A stretch of DNA of 40,891 bases from Clostridia bacterium (GTDB lineage: Bacteria; Bacillota; Clostridia; Oscillospirales; Acutalibacteraceae): contig JAFSEP010000027.1 of the NCBI GenBank assembly GCA_017435665.1, forward strand, positions 1 to 40,891, written 5' to 3'. A program made the position numbers and the translations under genes. Positions 1 through 5,903 of this stretch are shown one piece after another. The notes beneath the pieces were generated by a model, which ran no database searches, was not told the DNA's origin, and saw only the letters and a list, made by a program, of their open reading frames with translations. Within the stretch, counting starts at the first letter, position 1, and every line of letters starts with the position of its first letter.

Positions 1-435
1 CTGACAACAACAAGCAAGACCTCTTACACAGTCAAGAAGGACGGCAAGAAGAAGTATCTGAAGGCTGATAAGGAATATCAGTTCAGAGTAAGAGCAGTTG
101 TTGATGATATCAAGGGCAAATACAGCTCAACGCTCAAGGTTGAAACTATCCCTTCAACAGCAACACTCAAGCTCAAAGCAGGCTCAAAGCAGCTTACGGC
201 AACTTGGAAGTCAGTATCTGATATTTCAGGCTACGAAGTGCAGTACTCAACCTCAAAGAAGTTTACAAAGAAGACAACCAAGACCGTTAAGGTCAAGAAG
301 TCATCAAAGAAAACAACTATCAAGAAGCTTACAAAGGGTAAGAAGTACTACGTAAGAGTAAGGACATACAAGACCGTAAACGGCAAGAAGGTATATTCAG
401 GCTGGTCAACGGTTAAGAATGTTAAGGTTAAATAA
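1..435 (+). CDS. Secreted Fn3-domain protein, C-terminal part (5' truncated by window)
   Basis: The frame is open from base 1 to a TAA at 433-435, giving the last 144 residues of a larger protein whose start lies outside the window. Two consecutive fibronectin type III-like modules are visible: the end of one, with the motif YQFRVRAV, and a complete second one with the typical core W, the SGYEVQYS strand and KKYYVRVRTYK. The segment is very rich in Lys, Ser and Thr and ends in VKNVKVK, with no LPXTG anchor. The same two modules end the 993-aa protein at 5904-8885, so the two are paralogues at least in their tails. By analogy with that protein it is probably secreted; the function of the missing N-terminal part is unknown. 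A strong terminator follows at once. Confidence 0.85.
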   Translation: MTTTSKTSYTVKKDGKKKYLKADKEYQFRVRAVVDDIKGKYSSTLKVETIPSTATLKLKAGSKQLTATWKSVSDISGYEVQYSTSKKFTKKTTKTVKVKKSSKKTTIKKLTKGKKYYVRVRTYKTVNGKKVYSGWSTVKNVKVK

Positions 436-441
436 AATAAT

Positions 442-467
442 ATACCGCCCTCGAAAGAGGGCGGTAT
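442..467 (+). terminator. Rho-independent terminator after the Fn3 gene
   Basis: An 11-bp perfect stem (ataccgccctc / gagggcggtat) closes a GAAA tetraloop seven bases after the stop codon. The T run after it is short, but position and stem strength fit termination. Confidence 0.8.
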
Positions 468-484
468 TGCTTATGGCAAAAACA

Positions 485-509
485 TCCCCCTGTTCATCGA
501 ACAGGGGGA
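485..509 (-). terminator. Terminator of the GGGtGRT operon
   Basis: An 11-bp perfect stem (tccccctgttc / gaacaggggga) with a 3-base loop is followed on the minus strand by TGTTTTT. It lies 55 bases beyond the stop of the minus-strand gene at 565. Confidence 0.8.
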
Positions 510-564
510 CTACTTTATACATCCTCTATTTTAAAAATCTTTTTAAAACCTTGGGATTTTGTTC

Positions 565-1563
565 TTACTTACAAGCCTCTTCAATAGCAACTGCACATGC
601 AACAGTCATACCAACCATGGGGTTGTTACCTGCGCCGATAAGGCCCATCATTTCAACGTGAGCAGGAACTGATGAAGAACCTGCAAACTGAGCGTCTGAG
701 TGCATACGGCCCATTGTATCTGTCATACCGTATGAAGCGGGACCTGCAGCCATGTTGTCCGGGTGAAGTGTACGGCCTGTACCGCCGCCTGAAGCAACTG
801 AGAAGTAGTTAACGCCGTTCTGCATGCACCACTTCTTGTATGTGCCTGCAACGGGGTGCTGGAATCTTGTGGGGTTAGTTGAGTTACCTGTGATAGAAAC
901 ACCAACATTTTCAAGCTTCATGATAGCAACGCCTTCGGGTACATTGTCTGCACCGTAGCAGCGAACCTTTGCTCTGTCACCGTTTGAATATGCTGTTTCA
1001 TTAACAACCTTAACTGTTTCTGAATAGGGATCAAACTCAGTCTGAACGTATGTGAAGCCGTTGATTCTTGAGATAATCATAGCAGCGTCCTTGCCCAGAC
1101 CGTTAAGGATAACTCTGAGGGGCTGAGTTCTTACCTTGTTAGCGTTAAGAGCAATCTTGATAGCGCCTTCAGCAGCAGCAAAGCTTTCGTGACCTGCAAG
1201 GAAGCAGAAGCACTCTGTTTCTTCTGAAAGGAGCATCTTGCCGAGGTTACCGTGGCCGAGACCAACCTGACGGTTGTCAGCAACTGAACCGGGGATACAG
1301 AAAGCCTGGAGACCTTCACCGATAGCTGCAGCAGCATCGGCAGCCTTTGTGCAGCCCTTCTTGAGAGCGATAGCGCAGCCTACTGTGTAAGCCCACTTTG
1401 CGTTTTCAAATGCGATGGGCTGTGTTTCTTCTACGATCTTGTAAGGGTCAATACCCTTAGCAGCGCAGATGTCCTTGCATTCTTCAATTGAAGAAATGCC
1501 GTATTCTTTAAGAACAGCAAGAATTTTGTCTGCTCTTCTTTCATAACTTTCAAATAATGCCAT
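565..1563 (-). CDS. GGGtGRT family protein
   Basis: This 332-aa protein contains the family's name-giving motif at residues 259-265 (GGGTGRT) within ASGGGTGRTLHPDN. It has no signal peptide or membrane segment, so it should be cytosolic. Eleven Cys residues are scattered through it (29, 33, 63, 71, 89, 118, 120, 202, 246, 323, 331), including a CFC at 118-120. The biochemical role of the family is not established as far as I know. Here it follows a NifU-like scaffold gene by 20 bases, with its own aaggaggt ribosome binding site, so the two are almost certainly co-transcribed. A function linked to iron-sulfur or other metal-cofactor metabolism is inference from that pairing. The family assignment is firm; the function is open. 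Confidence 0.85.
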   Translation of the reverse strand: MALFESYERRADKILAVLKEYGISSIEECKDICAAKGIDPYKIVEETQPIAFENAKWAYTVGCAIALKKGCTKAADAAAAIGEGLQAFCIPGSVADNRQVGLGHGNLGKMLLSEETECFCFLAGHESFAAAEGAIKIALNANKVRTQPLRVILNGLGKDAAMIISRINGFTYVQTEFDPYSETVKVVNETAYSNGDRAKVRCYGADNVPEGVAIMKLENVGVSITGNSTNPTRFQHPVAGTYKKWCMQNGVNYFSVASGGGTGRTLHPDNMAAGPASYGMTDTMGRMHSDAQFAGSSSVPAHVEMMGLIGAGNNPMVGMTVACAVAIEEACK

Positions 1564-1583
1564 GTTGCGTTACCTCCTTACTC

Positions 1584-2276
1584 TTATTCTTCACGGGGAT
1601 CGATGTACTTAGCAGCGTCTGCAAATCTGCCGTAAGTGCCCTTAGCCTTTTCGTATGCGGTGTTTGCATCGTCGCCCTTCTTCATGAAGTCAGTCATCTT
1701 GCCGAGTGAAACGAATTCATAGCCGATAACCTGATCGTCAGCATCAAGAGCCATTCTTGTAACGTAGCCTTCAGCCATTTCAAGATAACGAACACCCTTA
1801 ACCTTTGTGCCGTACATTGTACCAACCTGTGAACGGAGGCCCTTACCTAAGTCTTCAAGACCTGCACCGATTGAAAGACCGTCTTCTGAGAAAGCAGACT
1901 GTGAACGTCCGTATACAATCTGAAGGAAGAGTTCACGCATAGCTGTGTTGATAGCATCGCAAACAAGGTCAGTGTTGAGAGCCTCAAGGAGAGTCTTGCC
2001 GGGGAGGATTTCACTTGCCATAGCAGCTGAGTGAGTCATACCTGAGCAACCGATTGTCTCAACAAGAGCTTCTTCGATAATGCCGTTTTTAACATTGAGA
2101 GAGAGCTTACAAGCGCCCTGCTGGGGAGCACACCAGCCTACACCGTGTGTGAAAGCTGAGATGTCCTTGATTTCGTATGCCTTAACCCACTTGCCTTCTT
2201 CGGGAATGGGTGCGGGACCGTGGTTGGGACCCTTGGCAACTACGCACATTTTTTCAACTTCGTGAGAATAGTTCAT
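1584..2276 (-). CDS. NifU-like iron-sulfur cluster assembly scaffold protein
   Basis: A NifU/IscU N-terminal-type domain is recognisable around ETIGCSGMTHSAAMASEIL (Cys79 counted from the upstream ATG), which matches the conserved GC-x-hydroxy-residue-ASE segment of scaffold proteins. Other Cys residues sit at 13, 51, 58 and 108. About 230 aa is longer than a bare IscU domain (~130 aa), and the C-terminal ~90 residues are specific to this subfamily. The start is set at 2276 because the gaaagg Shine-Dalgarno (2285-2290) is 8 bases from it; an ATG two codons upstream would leave only 2 bases. It is the first gene of the unit with the GGGtGRT gene. In other bacteria such scaffolds hold nascent Fe-S clusters; a role specific to this pair is inferred. 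Confidence 0.82.
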   Translation of the reverse strand: MNYSHEVEKMCVVAKGPNHGPAPIPEEGKWVKAYEIKDISAFTHGVGWCAPQQGACKLSLNVKNGIIEEALVETIGCSGMTHSAAMASEILPGKTLLEALNTDLVCDAINTAMRELFLQIVYGRSQSAFSEDGLSIGAGLEDLGKGLRSQVGTMYGTKVKGVRYLEMAEGYVTRMALDADDQVIGYEFVSLGKMTDFMKKGDDANTAYEKAKGTYGRFADAAKYIDPREE

Positions 2277-2322
2277 AACCATTTTCCTTTCAAAACTTTA
2301 TTTGTAAAATTTACCGCCTGAT

Positions 2323-2351
2323 ATTATAACTGATTTTTTGTCGTTTCGCAA
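2323..2351 (-). promoter_or_regulatory. SigA-type promoter of the NifU-like/GGGtGRT operon
   Basis: On the minus strand TTGCGA (2346-2351) is separated by exactly 17 bases from a perfect TATAAT (2323-2328), about 45 bases upstream of the start codon. Confidence 0.75.
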
Positions 2352-2379
2352 TAGAAATAAACGAAAATATCAGAATAAT

Positions 2380-3741
2380 TTATATTTCTTCTTCCTGTTT
2401 CTGTATAGGTGTGATTTCAATTCTGATTTTACCTATTCTTCTTTCTTCAACGTTGAGCACGGTGAAGTGGAGATTTTCAAAATCAACCTCGTCATTTTTT
2501 CCGTTCTGAGGAAGGTATCCCAGAAGACTTATCACAAATCCGCCGATTGTTTCATAATCACCGTCGGGAATTATGTCATTGACAAGCTCGTTCACTTCTT
2601 CAATGGGGGTTGTGCCGTCAACGGTGAAGAGATTTTCGTTCATTGCAACGATGTCCTCGTCCTCCTGGTCATACTCGTCCTGAATGTTACCGACGATTGA
2701 CTCAATAAGGTCTTCAAGTGTGACAATGCCGGCTGTACCGCCGTATTCGTCAACAACAACAGCAAACTGTGTTCTTTTCTCTGTCATTTCAGCAAAGAGG
2801 TCACCGCAGTTTTTCGTTGTGGGAACATAGTATGCAGGGCGCATAATTTCTGCAGGGCCCTTATCCTTGGGCAGCTCGTTGTCAATGTACCTGAGAAGGT
2901 CTTTTATATAGATGATACCGATAATATCATCCTGATCCTCGTGAAAGACGGGGAGACGTGAGAAGCCATATTTTATTGACAGCTCAACAGCGGTTTCAAG
3001 TGTGTCGGTGTCTTCCACGGCAACCATATCGGTTCTGTGGGTCATAATGTCGGCAACATTGATATCGTCAAATTCAAAGATGTTATTAATCATCTCTTTC
3101 TGCATATCCTCAATAACGCCTTTTTCCTGACCTACATCCACCATCATCCTGATTTCTTCTTCCGTAACATTTTCTTCGTCAATGTTGGGATCAAAGCCGA
3201 AAAGCTTAACAACAACATTTGTTGAGAAGGAAAGAAACCTTACGAAGGGTCTGGCAACCTTTGCAAACGCACTCAGAGAGCCAACGATAAGAAACGCAAT
3301 CTTTTCAGGCTTCTGCATAGCCATACGCTTGGGAGCAAGCTCACCGAGAACAAGCGAAAAGTATGAAATGATAATTGTGATAATGATAACGGAAACCGAA
3401 TTCACAAGTCCTTCATAGCTTGGGCTGACACCGAGCTTCATTATCCAGTCCGTAAGCATTGTTGCGAAGGATTGGGAAGCAGATGCAGATGTCATAAATC
3501 CTGCAAGGGTAACGCCTATCTGTATTGTTGACAGAAAGTTGCTTGCATTACTCGTAAGCTTTACTATTTGTTTTGCTTTTTTGTTGCCGTCTTCAGCCAT
3601 TTTTTCCATAAGATTGTCGTTAAGGGAAATAATGGCAATTTCACTCATTGCGAAATAGGCATTTACCACAATGAGAATAAGTAGTAGCACCAGCTTTATA
3701 ATTATATCCATAATTACGCCGGCCGCACCGGGGTCGTCCAT
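2380..3741 (-). CDS. CNNM/CorC (HlyC) family membrane protein with CBS pair
   Basis: The order is that of hemolysin C/CorC-type proteins: an N-terminal DUF21/CNNM membrane domain (roughly residues 10-190, opening with hydrophobic KLVLLLILIVVNAYFAMSE and containing SLVLGELAPKRMA), a CBS pair (about 210-340, with GFSRLPVF and FAVVVDEYGGTAGIVTLEDL) and a C-terminal CorC_HlyC domain (about 355-440) ending in an acidic tail. Relatives take part in divalent metal, mainly Mg2+, export or homeostasis; the substrate cannot be read from sequence. The start is set at the ATG at 3741, ten bases after an aaaggag ribosome binding site. The longer frame opening with TTG at 3762 would overlap that site. At 453 aa it is normal length. 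It is the third gene after the uracil-DNA glycosylase and the 59-aa gene, 50 bases away. Confidence 0.88.
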   Translation of the reverse strand: MDDPGAAGVIMDIIIKLVLLLILIVVNAYFAMSEIAIISLNDNLMEKMAEDGNKKAKQIVKLTSNASNFLSTIQIGVTLAGFMTSASASQSFATMLTDWIMKLGVSPSYEGLVNSVSVIIITIIISYFSLVLGELAPKRMAMQKPEKIAFLIVGSLSAFAKVARPFVRFLSFSTNVVVKLFGFDPNIDEENVTEEEIRMMVDVGQEKGVIEDMQKEMINNIFEFDDINVADIMTHRTDMVAVEDTDTLETAVELSIKYGFSRLPVFHEDQDDIIGIIYIKDLLRYIDNELPKDKGPAEIMRPAYYVPTTKNCGDLFAEMTEKRTQFAVVVDEYGGTAGIVTLEDLIESIVGNIQDEYDQEDEDIVAMNENLFTVDGTTPIEEVNELVNDIIPDGDYETIGGFVISLLGYLPQNGKNDEVDFENLHFTVLNVEERRIGKIRIEITPIQKQEEEI

Positions 3742-3791
3742 TTTGTTTTTTACTCCTTTCAAAACAGAAACATAATAATATATTGTGACGG

Positions 3792-3971
3792 TTATATATT
3801 AAGCTTATAACCGAGTTCACCTAAATATCTTACAAGATATTCCTTGTTTTTGCCCTTTGCCATCCAGTAGGGATCAATTCTGTTGGTTTCAATAATGTTA
3901 TCCAGCATCTTTTTGTTCAGATTGACCCAGGCCTTGTATTCCTGGTCGGGCATACGGATAATATTACCCAT
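3792..3971 (-). CDS. Small conserved-looking protein of unknown function (59 aa)
   Basis: I do not recognise this protein. It begins at an ATG one base after the uracil-DNA glycosylase TGA, and the gaggtg that ends the upstream gene serves as its ribosome binding site, so the two are translationally coupled. It is soluble and amphipathic, with no Cys, signal peptide or membrane segment, and has an aromatic middle (DPYWMAKGKNKEYLVRYLGELGY). The tight coupling and coding-like composition argue it is real. A role next to the glycosylase, or as a small helical accessory protein, is speculation. Confidence 0.6.
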   Translation of the reverse strand: MGNIIRMPDQEYKAWVNLNKKMLDNIIETNRIDPYWMAKGKNKEYLVRYLGELGYKLNI

Positions 3972-3972
3972 A

Positions 3973-4554
3973 TCACACCTCGTCATAGGTATGCTTGCAT
4001 ACCTGCTTTATCTTTTCCTGAAGAGCCATAAAATCATCAAGAGCATCACCCTTGTTGTTGGGATTTCTGAGTAAAGCGGCAGGGTGGAAGGTACCCATCA
4101 TAAGAGTGCCGTTTTTATCAATAAACTCACCGTGCTGCTTTGTCACCTTGAAATCGGGGTGGATAAGTCTCTGAGCCGCAATTCTGCCGAGGCAGACGAT
4201 GATTTTCGGTCTCATAATTCTTACCTGCTCACGGAGCCAGTCAATGCATATGTCCTGCTCCTCGGGCTTCGGGTCCCTGTTCTGAGGCGGACGGCATTTG
4301 ACCATATTTGCAATATATATATTCTTGTCACGGTCAAGATCGATTGAATGAAGATACATATCAAGCAGCTTACCGCTTCTGCCCACGAAGGGCTTTCCCT
4401 GTAAATCCTCATTTTCTCCGGGGCCTTCCCCTACGAAAAGCACCTCGGCGTTCTTGTTGCCGTAACCGAAGACAAGATTTGTTCTGTGTTTCGCAAGAGC
4501 ACATTTTTCGCATTTTCTGCAATTAAGCTCAAGCTCTTCCCATGAATTATACAT
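3973..4554 (-). CDS. Uracil-DNA glycosylase, family 4 (4Fe-4S)
   Basis: This enzyme removes uracil from DNA to start base excision repair. The family 4 features are clear: Cys15 and Cys18 in CRKCEKC, Cys87 in ANMVKCRPPQNRD and Cys103, which would bind the 4Fe-4S cluster; motif 1 GEGPGENED (42-50) with GKPFVGRSGKLLD; and motif 3 FHPAALLRNP (156-165) with the catalytic-site His. At 193 aa it is normal length. The ATG at 4554 is chosen because gaggtg lies six bases upstream; an earlier in-frame ATG at 4563 would be too close. It is first in a run with the 59-aa gene and the CNNM gene. Confidence 0.93.
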   Translation of the reverse strand: MYNSWEELELNCRKCEKCALAKHRTNLVFGYGNKNAEVLFVGEGPGENEDLQGKPFVGRSGKLLDMYLHSIDLDRDKNIYIANMVKCRPPQNRDPKPEEQDICIDWLREQVRIMRPKIIVCLGRIAAQRLIHPDFKVTKQHGEFIDKNGTLMMGTFHPAALLRNPNNKGDALDDFMALQEKIKQVCKHTYDEV

Positions 4555-4584
4555 CAGATGCACCTCACAGTCAATTTGTTTAGC

Positions 4585-4590
4585 ATTATA
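4585..4590 (-). promoter_or_regulatory. Possible -10 box for the uracil-DNA glycosylase gene
   Basis: A perfect TATAAT on the minus strand lies 31 bases upstream of the start codon. No acceptable -35 box is visible 16-18 bases further up, so the promoter is only tentative. Confidence 0.35.
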
Positions 4591-4651
4591 TAAGATAAAT
4601 TAATCATTTCGGCTATGCACAAACAATCGGTTGATACTGAATTCACAATAA

Positions 4652-4910
4652 AATTCAGAGTGCAGAATTGAGTGGAGCGAAGCTCCGAATTATAACCGGC
4701 TTTGCACTGTGCAGAAACAAAGATGTTACTCCGCCGAGTTAGTTTGCGGTTACAGTGGCTTTGGTTGGCGGTTAGAAATTTAATGGTATAAACATTACGA
4801 AATCGGATAAAAATGCCCACCGCAGGGCCAACAATTCTGCAGCGGCTCTCCCTGAAAGGGGAGCTGTCAGCGAAGCTGACTGAGGGGTCTTGCATTCTGC
4901 GTTCTGCATT
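4652..4910. repeat. MITE-like intergenic element with imperfect terminal inverted repeats
   Basis: About 260 bases bounded by 20-base ends (4652-4671 and 4891-4910) that match in inverted orientation at 15 of 20 positions. Internally it holds several short hairpins: ggagc-gaa-gctcc near 4674-4686, ctccc/ggggag near 4850-4864 and gtcagc-gaa-gctgac at 4865-4880. The ORF running through it on the minus strand has no recognisable protein. The palindromic build resembles non-autonomous dispersed repeats of clostridial genomes; other copies cannot be checked here. The remainder of the gene-free stretch 4565-5069 holds the promoter of the next gene. Confidence 0.6.
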
Positions 4911-4979
4911 AAAAATCAACTTCATGTCTGTCATAGCTATATAATAAATGCAATTATATCATATTTTTTCGCTCTTGTG

Positions 4980-5008
4980 TTGAATTTTCAAAAAAAATGT
5001 TGTAAAAT
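4980..5008 (+). promoter_or_regulatory. Promoter of the PduL-type gene
   Basis: TTGAAT (4980-4985), a 17-base spacer and TAAAAT (5003-5008) lie about 60 bases before the start codon. Confidence 0.7.
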
Positions 5009-5069
5009 ACTTTGGTAATCACAGATTGCTTAATTATTTTCAGTATTTTATGTTTTGGAGGAATAAAAA

Positions 5070-5645
5070 ATGGCAAAAACAGTATTGGTTGAAACATCAG
5101 CACGTCACGTTCACGTTTCAAAGGAAGACCTTGCAGTTCTCTTCGGTGAAGGCTATGAGCTTACAAAGAAGAAGGACCTTTCACAGCCGGGTCAGTATGC
5201 CTGCGAAGAAAGAGTCCAGGTTATCGGCGCAAAGGGCAGCTTCCCTGCAGTATCAATCCTCGGTCCCACACGTCCTGAAACACAGGTTGAGCTTTCAGCA
5301 GGCGATGCACGTTCAATCGGCGTAAAGGCTCCCATCCGTGAGTCAGGTGACGTTGAAGGCAGCGGTGCATGCAAGCTCGTGGGTCCCTGCGGTGAGGTTG
5401 AGCTTGACAAGGGCGTTATCGTAGCAAAGAGACACATCCATATGACAACAGCTGACGCTGCTGCTTACGGTCTCAAGGACAAGCAGGTAGTGTCTGTTAA
5501 GATTGAATCTGACGGACGTTCACTTGTTTTCGGTGATGTTGTTGTCCGTGCAAATGACAGCTATGCACTTGCTATGCATATTGACACAGATGAGTCAAAC
5601 GCTGCTTGTGTTGCTCCCGGCACATATGGCGAAATTCTCGACTGA
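5070..5645 (+). CDS. pduL: Phosphate propanoyltransferase (PduL-type phosphotransacylase)
   Basis: PduL-type enzymes move an acyl group between CoA and phosphate, here probably acetyl- or propionyl-CoA to the acyl phosphate that acetate kinase then uses. Both halves of the duplicated PduL fold are present, with paired-His metal-site motifs ARHVHVS (His13, His15) and AKRHIHMT (His122, His124) and the C-terminal HIDTDESNAA. At 191 aa it lacks the extra N-terminal targeting helix of microcompartment forms, and no shell genes are nearby, so a cytosolic energy-metabolism role is likely. The ggaggaataaaaa before the ATG is a strong ribosome binding site. It is monocistronic, with its own promoter and terminator. 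Confidence 0.93.
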   Translation: MAKTVLVETSARHVHVSKEDLAVLFGEGYELTKKKDLSQPGQYACEERVQVIGAKGSFPAVSILGPTRPETQVELSAGDARSIGVKAPIRESGDVEGSGACKLVGPCGEVELDKGVIVAKRHIHMTTADAAAYGLKDKQVVSVKIESDGRSLVFGDVVVRANDSYALAMHIDTDESNAACVAPGTYGEILD

Positions 5646-5670
5646 TAAATACAAGATATAGAAGCACTCA

Positions 5671-5706
5671 AAAAGCCTGTGTCAACGAAATCCGACACAG
5701 GCTTTT
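5671..5706 (+). terminator. Terminator after pduL
   Basis: A 13-bp stem (aaaagcctgtgtc / gacacaggctttt) with a 10-base loop begins 25 bases after the stop codon. Confidence 0.85.
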
Positions 5707-5816
5707 ATAATTGTCTTATAGTAAATAATTACGTTACATAATTTTTGTTTCTTTTTGTTTAACATTTGACCGACTTGTTACGAGTTTGGAAATTTTAATA
5801 AAAATTAGAATTAGCC

Positions 5817-5845
5817 TTGACTACTTTTGTGCAAAAGTATATAAT
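5817..5845 (+). promoter_or_regulatory. Near-consensus promoter with palindromic spacer
   Basis: TTGACT (5817-5822), exactly 17 bases, then TATAAT (5840-5845). The spacer contains the perfect inverted repeat acttttg-tg-caaaagt (5823-5838), placed where a bound repressor would block RNA polymerase. Confidence 0.8.
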
Positions 5846-5903
5846 TTTCTCATATTGGCAGGGTATTCAAGCTGAAAATCCAACCCTGTCGGGAGGTAGA
5901 AAT

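Noticed and set aside
4554-4934. 126-aa minus-strand ORF over the intergenic element
   Set aside because: It runs through the palindromic repeat, resembles no protein and overlaps the glycosylase start; it is a by-product of the repeat.
5070-5645. PduL gene as evidence for a bacterial microcompartment
   Set aside because: No shell proteins are in the window and the protein lacks an N-terminal encapsulation helix.
5817-5903. 29-codon N-terminal extension of the 993-aa secreted protein
   Set aside because: Its start is the -35 box of a clear promoter; the signal peptide and ribosome binding site fit the ATG at 5904.
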